A stretch of DNA of 64,000 nucleotides, from assembly GCF_034718895.1 (NCBI RefSeq), contig NZ_JAYERP010000001.1, positions 992,001-1,056,000 of the forward strand, written 5' to 3'. The notes beneath the pieces were generated by a model that saw only the letters and a list, made by a program, of their open reading frames with translations, did no database searches and was not told the DNA's origin. Shown here piece after piece: positions 46,141 to 56,297 of the stretch. Both the position numbers and the translations under genes were made by a program. The DNA comes from Paenibacillus phoenicis (GTDB taxonomy: Bacteria > Bacillota > Bacilli > Paenibacillales > Paenibacillaceae). Position 1 is the first letter of the stretch. Each line of letters starts with the position of its first letter.

Positions 46141-47820
46141 TTGTCTAAAAAAATAAATAATGAGAAATTGACGATTTTCGCATTGGGCGGCGTCGCAGAG
46201 ATTGGGAAGAACATGTATGTCGTTCAATATGCCAATGACATTGTAGTCATCGACTCCGGACTTAAGTTTCCGGAAGAGGACATGCTTGGCATCGACATCG
46301 TCATTCCCGATATCACTTACTTGACGGAGAACCGCGATAAAGTAAGAGGCATCGTGCTGACGCACGGGCATGAGGACCATATCGGCGGTTTGCCTTACGT
46401 GCTGAAGAACTTAAACGTTCCGGTCTACGGGACCAAATTAACTTTAGGTCTGGTTGAGAACAAGCTGAAGGAAGCGGGACTGCTCGGCGAAACGAAACGC
46501 GTGCTGATCAATGCCGATTCCGTAATCGAGCTTGGAACAACGATGAAAGCTTCGTTCTTCCGGACGAATCATAGTATTCCGGATTCGGTGGGTGTATGCA
46601 TCGAAACTCCGGAAGGGAATGTCGTTCATACCGGTGACTTCAAATTTGATCATACCCCAGTCAATGATCAATATGCGGATTTGCACCGGATGGGCGAAAT
46701 CGGGAAGAACGGCGTGCTTGCGCTGTTATCCGACAGTACCAATGCGGAGAGACCGGGCTTTACGCCATCGGAGAAGAATGTAGGCATTGTACTTAGCGAT
46801 ATTTTCCACAAAGCGAAGCAGCGCGTTGTTGTGGCGACCTTCGCCTCCAACGTGCATCGGATTCAGCAAGTCATCGATGCGGCACACGCAACGAACCGGA
46901 AGCTGACCATCATTGGACGCAGCATGGTGAACGTTGTGACGATCGCAGAAGAGTTGGGTTATCTGAACGTACCGGACGGAATTATCATTGAGCCGGAAGA
47001 AGTCAACAAGATGGCTGCAGATCGCGTTGTCATTTTGTGCACAGGCAGCCAAGGTGAACCGATGTCTGCCTTAACGCGGATGGCTCGCTCGACGCATCGC
47101 AAGGTTGATATTCTTCCAGGCGACACGGTCATCATCGCGGCAACACCGGTACCGGGCAATGAGAAATACGTTGGCCGGACGATTGATGAATTGTTCCGTC
47201 TCGGTGCGGAAGTCATTTATAGCGGATCAAATTCCGGCGTGCACGTTTCGGGTCACGGCAGCCAGGAAGAGCTGAAGCTCATGCTGAACCTGATGCGGCC
47301 GAAATACTTCATTCCGATCCACGGGGAATACCGTATGCTGCGGAAGCATGCTTTGCTTGGTGAGTCGGTTGGTATTGATCCGGACAATATTTTCCTGATT
47401 GATATCGGGGATACGATTGAGATCCAGAACGGTGTAGCCCGCAAAGCCGGGAAAGTTCCTGCCGGCAACGTGCTCATCGACGGTCTTGGCGTAGGCGACG
47501 TCGGCAATATCGTATTGCGCGACCGTAAGCTGTTATCCCAAGACGGGATCTTGGTTGTTGTTGTAACGCTGAGCAAGCAAGACGGAACGATCGTATCCGG
47601 ACCGGATATTATCTCCCGCGGCTTCGTTTATGTGCGTGAATCGGAAGGTTTGCTGGAAGAAGCAAACCGCATTGTCTCCAGCACGCTGGAGAAGCTGATG
47701 AGCGAGAACGTAAACGAATGGGCTTCGTTGAAAACCAACGTTAAGGATGCTCTCGGCCGTTTCTTGTATGAGCAAACGCGCCGCAGACCGATGATCTTGC
47801 CAATCATCATGGAAGTATAA
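46141..47820 (+). CDS. rnj: Ribonuclease J
   Basis: RNase J is a metallo-beta-lactamase/beta-CASP nuclease with endo- and 5'-3' exonuclease activity in mRNA decay and rRNA maturation. The 559-residue protein has the full zinc motif THGHEDHIGG, IDSGLKFPEEDMLGID, HTGDFKFDHTP, SDSTNAERPG and the beta-CASP end with HVSGHGSQEELK and PIHGEYRML. It sits at the B. subtilis rnjB place (before tepA), but the complete HxHxDH motif fits an active J1-like enzyme. Start is TTG at 46141 behind TAGGAGGG. Confidence 0.92.
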   Translation: MSKKINNEKLTIFALGGVAEIGKNMYVVQYANDIVVIDSGLKFPEEDMLGIDIVIPDITYLTENRDKVRGIVLTHGHEDHIGGLPYVLKNLNVPVYGTKLTLGLVENKLKEAGLLGETKRVLINADSVIELGTTMKASFFRTNHSIPDSVGVCIETPEGNVVHTGDFKFDHTPVNDQYADLHRMGEIGKNGVLALLSDSTNAERPGFTPSEKNVGIVLSDIFHKAKQRVVVATFASNVHRIQQVIDAAHATNRKLTIIGRSMVNVVTIAEELGYLNVPDGIIIEPEEVNKMAADRVVILCTGSQGEPMSALTRMARSTHRKVDILPGDTVIIAATPVPGNEKYVGRTIDELFRLGAEVIYSGSNSGVHVSGHGSQEELKLMLNLMRPKYFIPIHGEYRMLRKHALLGESVGIDPDNIFLIDIGDTIEIQNGVARKAGKVPAGNVLIDGLGVGDVGNIVLRDRKLLSQDGILVVVVTLSKQDGTIVSGPDIISRGFVYVRESEGLLEEANRIVSSTLEKLMSENVNEWASLKTNVKDALGRFLYEQTRRRPMILPIIMEV

Positions 47821-47851
47821 AGAAGAAATAAATAACTTTAAGCACACAGTC

Positions 47852-47901
47852 GCCCCTTTCCTGCCGGTTATTTGGACGGTTTCCGCAGGAAAGGGGCTTT
47901 T
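47852..47901 (+). terminator. Rho-independent terminator after RNase J
   Basis: Perfect 13-base arms GCCCCTTTCCTGC (47852-47864) and GCAGGAAAGGGGC (47885-47897), followed by TTTTCG. Confidence 0.85.
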
Positions 47902-48039
47902 CGTCGTTTAGCGCGAAATGGCGGAAGGTTCCTGACTTGAGGTATCGTTGTATAGATTGAAGAAGGTTGTCGGCATACTAAGGGCTGCATAGAGTAACGA
48001 GACTTTGTCGATTGCCGACACCGAAAGGAAGGCTTAATC

Positions 48040-48801
48040 ATGAATAAGGACCTAAGCAAATCAAGCGTTCGCAGTGAATCTGAACTTCCGCCAACAACCG
48101 AACCGGAGAAAAAAGAAGCCACGGTACCGGAAATGATCCAGCAGCTCGGGCAAACGGCGGTGCCGACTCCCGGTGAATCAAATGTGTATTGCTTAACGAT
48201 TATCGGTCAGATCGAAGGACATTTAGTGCTTCCGCCGCAAAATAAAACAACGAAATACGAGCACGTCATCCCCCAATTAGTGGCAGCGGAACAGAACCTG
48301 CGGATTGAAGGACTGTTAATTATATTAAATACCGTAGGCGGCGATGTGGAGGCCGGACTTGCCATTGCGGAGATGATTGCTTCCTTGTCCAAGCCTACCG
48401 TCACGGTTGTCATCGGCGGCGGACATAGCATCGGCGTTCCGATCGCCGTAGCCTCCGATTATTCGTTGATTGCCGAAAGCGCCACGATGACCATCCATCC
48501 GATTCGTATGACCGGGCTGGTGATCGGAGTTCCTCAGACTTTTGAGTATATTGAGAAGATGCAAGAAAGGGTCGTGCGTTTTGTAACGACACATTCGAAA
48601 ATTTCCGAGGAGAAATTCAAGGAGCTCATGTTTAAGACGGGTGAGTTAAACCGGGACATCGGTACAGCAGTTGGCGGCAGCGATGCGGTGAAGTACGGGC
48701 TGATCGATGCCATCGGCGGGATTGGCGATGGATTGGCCAAGCTGAATTCGATGATTGAATCGAAGCGACAAGCGAAGCAAGCAGGAGGGATTACCCAATG
48801 A
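48040..48801 (+). CDS. tepA: ClpP-fold serine protease TepA
   Basis: A ClpP/signal-peptide-peptidase-like protein called translocation-enhancing protein in B. subtilis (YmfB), proposed to degrade leftover signal peptides or spore proteins. The 253-residue protein has [21 protein letters not shown] (seen as [12 protein letters not shown]), the Ser site [13 protein letters not shown] and the His region [16 protein letters not shown] precedes the ATG. It overlaps the next gene by four bases. Confidence 0.92.
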   Translation: MNKDLSKSSVRSESELPPTTEPEKKEATVPEMIQQLGQTAVPTPGESNVYCLTIIGQIEGHLVLPPQNKTTKYEHVIPQLVAAEQNLRIEGLLIILNTVGGDVEAGLAIAEMIASLSKPTVTVVIGGGHSIGVPIAVASDYSLIAESATMTIHPIRMTGLVIGVPQTFEYIEKMQERVVRFVTTHSKISEEKFKELMFKTGELNRDIGTAVGGSDAVKYGLIDAIGGIGDGLAKLNSMIESKRQAKQAGGITQ

Positions 48802-49022
48802 CGCATTATACGATCTTACCGGAAGAGGCTTATTGGGAGAATGCCGAAAACCAGGCGGCGTACGGTGAAATCGAACTAAACGGCGTGCTGATGCAAATAC
48901 GGATGGAGGAAGGCAATCGGGCGACCATCGTACGGCTGTTGCGTTGCCGGCTGGAGGATTATTTGAATCCCGATCTGGCGCCCGGGCGGCAAATCACCTT
49001 CTATCCAACCTTATTAAATTGA
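48798..49022 (+). CDS. ylzJ: YlzJ-like protein
   Basis: A 74-residue protein coupled to tepA by ATGA. It begins [13 protein letters not shown] and has [19 protein letters not shown] (seen as [10 protein letters not shown]) and ends in ITFYPTLLN. Size, place between tepA and ftsK/spoIIIE, and the Y-T-I-L-P opening fit the YlzJ family. Function is unknown. Confidence 0.82.
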   Translation: MTHYTILPEEAYWENAENQAAYGEIELNGVLMQIRMEEGNRATIVRLLRCRLEDYLNPDLAPGRQITFYPTLLN

Positions 49023-49071
49023 GAATCTATGCCGGTGACGGCATCTTTTCTAGGCCCCCCCTCGGTGAATA

Positions 49072-49080
49072 TGGTATAAT
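49072..49080 (+). promoter_or_regulatory. Extended -10 promoter for ftsK/spoIIIE
   Basis: TGG-TATAAT at 49072-49080 gives an extended -10 box; the -35 position is poor. It lies 25 bases before the ftsK start. Confidence 0.5.
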
Positions 49081-49104
49081 ATTCATCTAGGGGGTGTTTT
49101 CGTC

Positions 49105-51765
49105 TTGCCACGGAAACGGAAGAAGAGGAAAGCTGCCATCGGCAGCATGCTGAAATACGAAATATACGGAATCATCCTGATCACCTTATCCATTATCGCC
49201 TTGAGCGGGGAGGCTGCCGTAGGAAGGACGCTATCGAAAATGGCTGCGTTAATCCTCGGCAAATTTTATTTTGTGATCCCCTTAATTGGCATTTACATAG
49301 GACTAGCTGTCATGATCAACCGGAAATGGCCGAATCGCTGGAATGCCCGCCGCAGCGGTGTACTGCTGGCGGTGTTGGCGCTGACGCTGATGAGCACCAT
49401 TTCGGCCATGCAGCATAAGCTGGTGCCGGCGGTGCCTTTGTCCGCAGGCAACGTGCTGGGCCAGATTCATCGCGATCTGCAAGGAGCGCTGTTCCAGCCT
49501 GCGGTGAGCGATGCCGGCATGAGCCTGCTGGGGCTGGATATTAGCGGAGGGTATGTCGGCGCACTAGAATTTGCCTTGTTGTACTCTTTGTTTGGCATGG
49601 CCGGTGCGAAGCTGATTATGATCGTGCTATTAGCCATCAGCTTTATGCTGGTGACCGGACTATCGTATGTGGATTTATTCCGGATGCTGCATTCCCGATT
49701 GGCCGTGCTGGCCGAAAGCTTCGGGAAAAAAATGCGCATGCTGCGTCCGATCCCAGTGCGGAACAAAGCCAAACGGGCGGTGAAGAAGGCGGAGCCTGCG
49801 GTCACCTCATATGATGATCCAGAGGATGAAGAATCCCCTCTCGACGAAGAAACGGTGCCTGCGGCAACGAGCAAGAAGCCGGTGTTTTTTCAGCTGCTGA
49901 ACTTCAAGGGAAGATCGGATGAACCCGTGGAGACAGCGTCCATCGAGGAAGAGGAACCTGCGGTCGTGGAGCCTGCTACGCAAGCTGCTGATACAGGAAT
50001 CAACTGGAATGAGGTGAACTACATCGGCAGGGATGAGGACGTGGAGCTTAGGAAGTCGGACGGATTCGCTGGCAGTGACACCGGGCCGATTATCCGCGAT
50101 TTCTTCGACAATATTCAGCGGGAAAGACTGCATCAAGATGAGGACAACGATGAGGACGAGCCTGGGCTACATAGCTCCCATGGAGTCTTGTTCGATGAGA
50201 CGGCACAGGATGCACTAGATCCCGTAGGAGGGGAATTCTCCGGGGGCGGTGACGAATCTGGACTCGGGAATCCTGCGGCCGAAGAGGCTGACAGCGACGG
50301 ACAAGCCACGGTGCCGCCGCCTGCGCCTAAGCCTGCTCCGAAGCCGTACAAGCTGCCTTCGTTCCGGCTCTTATCGAAGCCGGTCGGGGCAGGGAAGTCC
50401 GGCGATCAAGCGGACTATATGCAAACTGCGCGTAAGCTAGAAGCCACGCTCGAAAGCTTTGGCGTGCGGGCCCGGGTGCTGGAGGTAGTACGCGGACCGG
50501 CGGTGACGCGCTATGAAATTCAGCCGGATATCGGCGTGAAGGTAAGCCGAATCGTTAACTTGACGGACGATATCGCCTTGGCTTTGGCAGCGAAGGATAT
50601 TCGGATGGAAGCGCCGATTCCAGGGAAATCCGCGATTGGTATCGAGGTGCCGAACAACGAAGTATCGCTGGTGACGATGCGCGAGGTGATGGAGACGCCA
50701 ACGTTTATGGAGGCGGAGTCCAAGCTGAGTATCGCATTCGGGCGGGATATTTCCGGCCAGACGATCGTTGGCAACCTGGCGAAGATGCCCCACTTGCTGG
50801 TGGCCGGGGCTACAGGCTCCGGGAAATCGGTGTGCATTAACGGCATTATCACCAGCATTCTGTTCAAAGCGAAGCCGGATGAAGTGAAATTTATGATGGT
50901 CGACCCGAAAATGGTCGAATTAAATGTGTATAACGGCATCCCGCATCTGTTGACCCCGGTTGTGACCGATCCACGGCGAGCTTCACTGGCGCTGAAGAAG
51001 ATCGTTGTGGAGATGGAGAAACGGTATGAGTTGTTCTCCAAATCGGGAGCGCGGAATATTGAAGGCTACAACCAAATGATGGCGGACCAACCTGAGGCGG
51101 TATTGCCGTATATCGTGGTGATTGTGGACGAGTTAGCTGACCTCATGATGGTTGCAGCCAGCGACGTCGAGGATGCGATTGCACGACTGGCGCAAATGGC
51201 CCGCGCGGCGGGGATCCATTTGATCATCGCTACGCAGCGGCCGTCCGTTGACGTCATCACCGGCGTAATCAAGGCCAACATCCCGTCACGGATCGCGTTT
51301 GGCGTATCGTCCCAGGTCGATTCCCGGACGATTCTGGATATGGCCGGTGCGGAGAAGCTTCTGGGCCGCGGTGACATGCTCTATATGCCGATGGGCGCGT
51401 CCAAACCGATCCGGGTGCAGGGAGCGTTTATGAGCGACCAAGAGGTCGAGGCGATCGTAAACTATGTGCGCGGGCAAGGCCAAGCCGAATACGACGAAAG
51501 CCTGGTTCCTGAAGTGGGCGATGAAGTACAGGAGACCGAAGAGGTACAGGACGAGCTCTTTGATCAAGCCGTCCAAATCGTACTGGAAGCCAAGCAGGCC
51601 TCCGTCTCCTTGCTGCAACGGCGTATGCGGGTTGGGTATACTCGCGCTGCTCGGCTGATCGACTCCATGGAGGCGCGAGGAATCGTTGGGCCGTATGAAG
51701 GCAGCAAACCGCGGGAAGTGTTAATGTCCATCGATCAATATAAAATGGGAAGAATCTCTTCTTGA
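49105..51765 (+). CDS. ftsK: DNA translocase FtsK/SpoIIIE
   Basis: A septal DNA pump that moves the chromosome into the forespore or clears it from the division septum. The 886-residue protein has four N-terminal membrane helices (about residues 18-190), a long acidic, Pro-rich linker at about 225-420, the motor domain with Walker [10 protein letters not shown] near residue 570 and VDELADLMM as Walker B, and a C-terminal gamma domain with [21 protein letters not shown] (seen as [14 protein letters not shown]) that reads KOPS/SRS. Start is TTG at 49105 with AGGGGGTG upstream. Confidence 0.95.
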   Translation: MPRKRKKRKAAIGSMLKYEIYGIILITLSIIALSGEAAVGRTLSKMAALILGKFYFVIPLIGIYIGLAVMINRKWPNRWNARRSGVLLAVLALTLMSTISAMQHKLVPAVPLSAGNVLGQIHRDLQGALFQPAVSDAGMSLLGLDISGGYVGALEFALLYSLFGMAGAKLIMIVLLAISFMLVTGLSYVDLFRMLHSRLAVLAESFGKKMRMLRPIPVRNKAKRAVKKAEPAVTSYDDPEDEESPLDEETVPAATSKKPVFFQLLNFKGRSDEPVETASIEEEEPAVVEPATQAADTGINWNEVNYIGRDEDVELRKSDGFAGSDTGPIIRDFFDNIQRERLHQDEDNDEDEPGLHSSHGVLFDETAQDALDPVGGEFSGGGDESGLGNPAAEEADSDGQATVPPPAPKPAPKPYKLPSFRLLSKPVGAGKSGDQADYMQTARKLEATLESFGVRARVLEVVRGPAVTRYEIQPDIGVKVSRIVNLTDDIALALAAKDIRMEAPIPGKSAIGIEVPNNEVSLVTMREVMETPTFMEAESKLSIAFGRDISGQTIVGNLAKMPHLLVAGATGSGKSVCINGIITSILFKAKPDEVKFMMVDPKMVELNVYNGIPHLLTPVVTDPRRASLALKKIVVEMEKRYELFSKSGARNIEGYNQMMADQPEAVLPYIVVIVDELADLMMVAASDVEDAIARLAQMARAAGIHLIIATQRPSVDVITGVIKANIPSRIAFGVSSQVDSRTILDMAGAEKLLGRGDMLYMPMGASKPIRVQGAFMSDQEVEAIVNYVRGQGQAEYDESLVPEVGDEVQETEEVQDELFDQAVQIVLEAKQASVSLLQRRMRVGYTRAARLIDSMEARGIVGPYEGSKPREVLMSIDQYKMGRISS

Positions 51766-51777
51766 TTCTGTAGAATC

Positions 51778-51800
51778 GAAGGGAGCCTTCCCTTTTCTTT
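51778..51800 (+). terminator. Short terminator after ftsK
   Basis: Hairpin AAGGGA-GCCT-TCCCTT followed by TTCTTT, just after the ftsK stop. Confidence 0.65.
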
Positions 51801-51826
51801 ATTTCGTATAGCTCGAACCTTATGGG

Positions 51827-51857
51827 TGCATAGGAAGGGACAACGCTTGTCATACTA
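51827..51857 (+). promoter_or_regulatory. Sigma-G-type promoter for sleB
   Basis: -35 TGCATA (51827-51832), 18-base spacer, -10 CATACTA (51851-51857). The -10 is the exact forespore sigma-G consensus and the -35 differs from TGAATA at one base. sleB is a known forespore sigma-G gene, so site and gene agree. Confidence 0.75.
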
Positions 51858-51910
51858 AAGTTACCCATCCTTGTTGAACAACTTCTAAGAAGAGAGGTAG
51901 AGCTAAACGT

Positions 51911-52744
51911 ATGAAGAAAGCAAAGATCTGGTTTGCCTCCGGTTTAGTGCTGCTTTTGTTCGGAATCGGATACGGGGCCGATGTGCTCCGGCATACGCTT
52001 ACCGAGGGCAAAGTCAATACCTATAAAGCGCAGCCCGCGTTCAGTGAGCAGGTTATCGACTATGGAGCTTACGGGAAGGACGTGTATGAGCTGCAGGGAC
52101 GGCTCGCTTATCTTGGTTTTTATCATGGGAAGTTGGACAGTTATTTTGGGCCCAAAACCCTCGGGGCCCTCAAATGGTTCCAATCGGAATTTGGCATGAA
52201 GGTTGACGGACTGGCTGGACCAAAAACGAAACTGAAGCTGTACAATGCCACAAAAAACTGGAAGCCAGGCATGGAATACGCTAATGCCGGCGGAAACGAG
52301 AAATCGCAAGCCGGTGCAGCTAATAAGTCCGGCAGTGGCAGCGTCAAAGCGGAATCCGATGAACTGTCCGCCTCCAACACCATGGGGCTGTCGGAAAACG
52401 ATTTGAAAATTATGGCGAACGCGGTATATGGGGAAGCGCGAGGGGAACCTTTTGAAGGCCAGGTTGCGGTAGCGGCGGTTATTTTGAACCGGGTGAAGTC
52501 GCCGAGCTTCCCTAACACCGTATCCGGCGTTATTTTTCAACCCGGAGCATTTACAGCCGTTGCTGACGGCCAAATCTGGCTGGAGCCAAACGCACAGGCG
52601 CGTAAAGCCGTGCAGCAGGCGTTAAACGGCTGGGATCCAACCGGCGGTTGCTTGTATTACTTTAACCCGAAAACGGCGACATCGAAATGGATCTGGTCAC
52701 GTCCGCAGGTGAAGACGATCGGAGAGCATATTTTCTGCATGTAA
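51911..52744 (+). CDS. sleB: Spore cortex-lytic enzyme SleB
   Basis: SleB is a lytic transglycosylase that opens the spore cortex at germination. The 277-residue protein has an N-terminal signal/anchor (WFASGLVLLLFGIGYG), a peptidoglycan-binding domain at about residues 50-115 (DVYELQGRLAYLGFYHGKLD, seen as LQGRLAYLGFYHG), a Ser/Gly linker, and the Hydrolase_2 catalytic domain from about 160 with ANAVYGEARGEPFEGQVAVA (catalytic Glu in YGEARGE). A sigma-G-like promoter lies upstream. ypeB is not next to it in this window. Confidence 0.92.
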   Translation: MKKAKIWFASGLVLLLFGIGYGADVLRHTLTEGKVNTYKAQPAFSEQVIDYGAYGKDVYELQGRLAYLGFYHGKLDSYFGPKTLGALKWFQSEFGMKVDGLAGPKTKLKLYNATKNWKPGMEYANAGGNEKSQAGAANKSGSGSVKAESDELSASNTMGLSENDLKIMANAVYGEARGEPFEGQVAVAAVILNRVKSPSFPNTVSGVIFQPGAFTAVADGQIWLEPNAQARKAVQQALNGWDPTGGCLYYFNPKTATSKWIWSRPQVKTIGEHIFCM

Positions 52745-52761
52745 ATAGCTGAGTATCGAAG

Positions 52762-52795
52762 GAGCAACCGCTTGTCGTCAGGTTGCTTCTTTCCT
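52762..52795 (+). terminator. Terminator after sleB
   Basis: AGCAACC pairs with GGTTGCT around a short loop, followed by TCTTTCC. It overlaps a possible -35 for the next gene. Confidence 0.6.
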
Positions 52796-52810
52796 TTGAA
52801 TTGGTATAGA
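52783..52810 (+). promoter_or_regulatory. Candidate promoter for ymfF-ymfH
   Basis: -35 TTGCTT (52783-52788), 16-base spacer, -10 TATAGA (52805-52810). It sits 35 bases before the ymfF start. Confidence 0.5.
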
Positions 52811-52844
52811 ATGGAACTGACTTTCTTGTAAAGGAGTTTTGGTT

Positions 52845-54125
52845 TTGAACAAAACGCGATTTGAGCGCGGCACCGTAGGCCATATTCGTCTGCATGTCCT
52901 GCCGACCAACCGATTCAAAACTTTTGCCATTTCCCTATATGCGGGCTTGCCGTTGCAAGAGCAAACGGTCACCGCAACGGCCCTCACTCCGTTCGTGCTG
53001 CGCCGGGGTACGGAATCGTATCCGGAAACCACGCAGTTCCGCGAGCAGCTCGAGCATATGTACGGAGCGGGCTTCGGCTTTGATGTATATAAACGCGGCA
53101 ATTACCAAATGGTCCAGTTCCGTATGGACACGATTAATGATTCTTTTGTCAAGAGCAACGATTCACTCCTGGGTCAAAGCTTTGCTTTCCTCGGGGAAGT
53201 CGTCACCAAACCGGCTAAGGAAAACGGGGTGTTCCGCACCGCCTACGTGAATTCCGAACGGGAGTCCGTCCGCAAGAAGCTGGAAGGGATCATCAATGAT
53301 AAAATCCGCTATGCGGCTGAACGCTGTACGGAAGAGATGTTTAAGGACGATCCGTATCGCCTCCATCCGCTGGGTGAGCGAAGCGAACTGGACGGGATTA
53401 CGCCCGAATCCTTATACGCCTCCTATCAAAGCTGGCTGCAGCAGGCACACCTCGATTTGTATGTGGTTGGCGACACGACGCTGGCCGAGGTGGAGGAGCT
53501 GGTTGCCAAGCATTTTAGCTTAAATCGCTCAACCACTCCAGAATATCAACCGGAGCAGGTGGATCTTCGCGGCAAAGAAGTCCGGACCGTGAAGGAAGTG
53601 CTCGACGTCAATCAGGGGAAGTTGAATTTAGGCCTCCGCACGCCGATCACTTACGGGGACGATCGCTACGCTTCCTTGCTGCTCTATAACGGCATTCTGG
53701 GCAGCTATCCACACTCCAAGTTGTTCCTTAATGTTCGGGAGAAAGAAAGTTTGGCGTACTACGCCGCCTCCCGTTACGACGGGCATAAAGGCATCGTCAG
53801 CATTCAATCCGGCATCGAAATCGCCAATTACGAGAAAGCTCTTCGCATTATCGAAGCTCAGCTGGCCAGCATGCGCGCCGGAGAAATCAGCGAGCTTGAG
53901 ATGAGTCAGACGAAGGCGATGATCCGTAACAGTCTGCTGGAGATGCAGGATTCCGCTTTTGATATGATCGCCTATGACTTCAACCGCGTCTTGTCCGGAA
54001 AAGACCGGCCGGCGGAGGAGCTGCTTCAACAAGTCGAGCAGGTTCAGCCTCAGGACGTTGTAGCGGCCGCGGAAACCGTCCAGCTTGATACGATATACTT
54101 TTTGACAGGCCAGAAGGAGGGGTAG
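52845..54125 (+). CDS. ymfF: M16 peptidase homologue YmfF, no zinc motif
   Basis: An M16-fold protein of 426 residues. The place where active members have HxxEH reads FREQLEHMYGAGF, so it lacks the catalytic set. The rest of the fold is clear (NGILGSYPHSKLFLNVREKES, seen as HSKLFLNVREKESLAYY). It is followed at once by YmfH, which has an intact site; such active/inactive pairs form heterodimers in this family. I choose TTG 52845, eight bases after AAGGAG; TTG 52839 is too close to that site. Confidence 0.88.
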   Translation: MNKTRFERGTVGHIRLHVLPTNRFKTFAISLYAGLPLQEQTVTATALTPFVLRRGTESYPETTQFREQLEHMYGAGFGFDVYKRGNYQMVQFRMDTINDSFVKSNDSLLGQSFAFLGEVVTKPAKENGVFRTAYVNSERESVRKKLEGIINDKIRYAAERCTEEMFKDDPYRLHPLGERSELDGITPESLYASYQSWLQQAHLDLYVVGDTTLAEVEELVAKHFSLNRSTTPEYQPEQVDLRGKEVRTVKEVLDVNQGKLNLGLRTPITYGDDRYASLLLYNGILGSYPHSKLFLNVREKESLAYYAASRYDGHKGIVSIQSGIEIANYEKALRIIEAQLASMRAGEISELEMSQTKAMIRNSLLEMQDSAFDMIAYDFNRVLSGKDRPAEELLQQVEQVQPQDVVAAAETVQLDTIYFLTGQKEG

Positions 54126-54129
54126 GCGG

Positions 54130-55410
54130 ATGGAAACGATACGTTATGACGCTTTGCAGGAAACGCTGTATCGCGAAACGATGGACAACGGTTTGCAGGT
54201 GTATGTGCTTCCGAAACCGGGCTTCCAGAAAACGTACGCCACGTTCGCGACCAAATACGGCTCAATCGATAACCATTTTCGGGTAGAAGGCCAGGACGAC
54301 ATTTCGGTTCCGGATGGCATTGCCCATTTTCTGGAGCACAAAATGTTTGAGGAGCCCGAAGGTGATATTTTTGCCACCTTTGCTTCCCAAGGCGCTTCCG
54401 CGAATGCGTTTACCAGCTTCGACCAGACGGTCTATCTGTTCTCTGCGACGGAGAATATTGCGGCCAACCTGGAGACGCTGATTAATTTCGTGCAGCATCC
54501 TTACTTTACCGACCAGAACGTCGAGAAGGAAAAAGGCATTATCGGCCAAGAGATCGGCATGTACCGGGATAACCCGGATTGGCGGGTCTATTTTGGCCTG
54601 ATCGAAGCGATGTATAAGGTGCATCCGGTTCACATCGATATCGCCGGCACGGTGGAATCCATTGGCACCATTACGAAGGAAACGTTATATACATGCTACA
54701 ATGCGTTTTATCATCCGAGCAACATGCTGTTGTTCGTCGTTGGCGGCGTGGATCCGGAGGAAGTATTCAAGCTGGTCCGGTACAATCAAGCGAAAAAGGA
54801 ATACAAGCCGCAAGGATCCATCGAGCGGTTGTTTGATCCGGAGCCGCGTGAGGTGTCGGAGAAACGGCGGGAATCCCGTCTGCCAGTGTCGCAGCCCAAA
54901 TGCTTGTTTGGCTTTAAGGAGACGCGCCTCGGCTTTACCGGCGAGGAGTTGCTGCGTCGCGATTTGGCCACCAAGCTGGCGCTCGACCTGCTGTTTGGGG
55001 CCAGCACGAAGCTGTACCAAAAGCTTTATGATCTGGACCTCATCTCTGACAGCTTTGGCCACGAATACAATAGCAACCCGAATTATGCGTTTTCCGCGAT
55101 TGGCGGGGATACGAAGGATCCAGACCGGATGCTGGCTGTGATTAAGGAAGAAACCGAGGCGGTACTTGCTTCCGGATTCCGTCAGGAGGATTTCGAACGC
55201 GCGCGCAAGAAGAAGATCGGCGGGTACTTGCGCATGCTGAATTCACCGGAGAACATCGCCCATGAATTCACCCGTTACAAATTCCGCGGCGGCGACCTGT
55301 TTGCTGTACTTCCGATTTACGAATCGCTGACGCTGGATGAGATCAACGCGCGGCTGCGCGAGCATATCGATTGGGAACAGCTCGCCGTCTCGATTGTGGT
55401 GAGCCCGTAA
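54130..55410 (+). CDS. ymfH: M16 family zinc protease YmfH
   Basis: The active partner of YmfF. The 426-residue protein has the zinc motif in IAHFLEHKMFEEPEGD near residue 64 and the following GASANAFTSFDQTVY, then the Glu region EKGIIGQEIGMYRDNPDW (seen as IGQEIGMYRDNP). GAAGGAGGGG precedes the ATG. It begins four bases after ymfF and its stop touches the start of the SDR gene, so the three are cotranscribed. Substrates are unknown; homologues process peptides in B. subtilis. Confidence 0.9.
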   Translation: METIRYDALQETLYRETMDNGLQVYVLPKPGFQKTYATFATKYGSIDNHFRVEGQDDISVPDGIAHFLEHKMFEEPEGDIFATFASQGASANAFTSFDQTVYLFSATENIAANLETLINFVQHPYFTDQNVEKEKGIIGQEIGMYRDNPDWRVYFGLIEAMYKVHPVHIDIAGTVESIGTITKETLYTCYNAFYHPSNMLLFVVGGVDPEEVFKLVRYNQAKKEYKPQGSIERLFDPEPREVSEKRRESRLPVSQPKCLFGFKETRLGFTGEELLRRDLATKLALDLLFGASTKLYQKLYDLDLISDSFGHEYNSNPNYAFSAIGGDTKDPDRMLAVIKEETEAVLASGFRQEDFERARKKKIGGYLRMLNSPENIAHEFTRYKFRGGDLFAVLPIYESLTLDEINARLREHIDWEQLAVSIVVSP

Positions 55411-56178
55411 ATGCAGACCAATCATGGGATAGGAAAAAATATCGCGGACATGACCGTCCTCATCACCGGAGCAAGCCGGGGGATCGGCGCCGAGGTGGCG
55501 CTGCGGTTCGCTTCGGTGGGCATGAACGTGGTGATTCACTATATGAATTCTCACGAAGCGGCGAATGAGGTAGCCCGCAAATGCTTGGAGCTTGGAGCCA
55601 AGGCTTATACAGTTGCGGCGGATCTGCGCAGCAAGGAGCAAATCCTGCGGATGAAGGAACGGCTTGAGAACTATGGGCTGTATCCCGACATTTTGGTCAA
55701 CAACGCGGGCATCTCGCATTATGCGCTCTTGTCCGATGTGACCGAAGCGGAATGGGACGACATCATGAACGTCAATTTAAAAAGCGTGTTTCTGTGCAGC
55801 CAGCTGTTTATGCCGCATATGATCAGCCAGCGCTTCGGGCGCATCATCAACGTTTCCTCCGTTTGGGGAATCACGGGCGGCTCTTGCGAGGTGGCCTATT
55901 CGGCAGCCAAAGGCGGAGTTAATGCGTTTACCAAAGCGCTGGCCAAGGAACTGGCACCCTCCGGCGTTACGGTGAATGCGGTGGCTCCAGGCGCGGTGAA
56001 GACGGATATGATGGAGCGGTTTGATGCGGAGGAGCTTCGTCAGCTGGAGGAGGATATTCCGGCAGGGCGGTTGGGTACGCCGCAGGAGATCTCCTCGCTA
56101 GTTTATTTTTTGGCGCTGCCGGAATCGGGTTACATCACAGGGCAAATCATCAGCCCCAACGGCGGCTGGATTACTTGA
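55411..56178 (+). CDS. ymfI: Short-chain dehydrogenase/reductase (YmfI, FabG-like)
   Basis: A 255-residue NAD(P)-dependent SDR with cofactor motif TGASRGIG, NNAGISHYA, catalytic Ser in INVSSVWG and YSAAKGG as the Tyr-x-x-x-Lys pair. The C-terminal PEDR-like region AGRLGTPQEISSLVYFLA is of the 3-oxoacyl-ACP reductase type. The ATG follows the ymfH stop without a gap; GGTGAG lies seven bases upstream. The true substrate is not clear; the main fabG is normally elsewhere. Confidence 0.88.
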   Translation: MQTNHGIGKNIADMTVLITGASRGIGAEVALRFASVGMNVVIHYMNSHEAANEVARKCLELGAKAYTVAADLRSKEQILRMKERLENYGLYPDILVNNAGISHYALLSDVTEAEWDDIMNVNLKSVFLCSQLFMPHMISQRFGRIINVSSVWGITGGSCEVAYSAAKGGVNAFTKALAKELAPSGVTVNAVAPGAVKTDMMERFDAEELRQLEEDIPAGRLGTPQEISSLVYFLALPESGYITGQIISPNGGWIT

Positions 56179-56297
56179 GACCCCTGCATTCACAGGTTTT
56201 GGAGTAAGGGTTCGAGCTCGGTGCGCGCATAAATTCCCCGGGATTTTCGCATATTACAACTGTTGATTTTAAATCGCCAAGCGAAGGAGGATTTATC

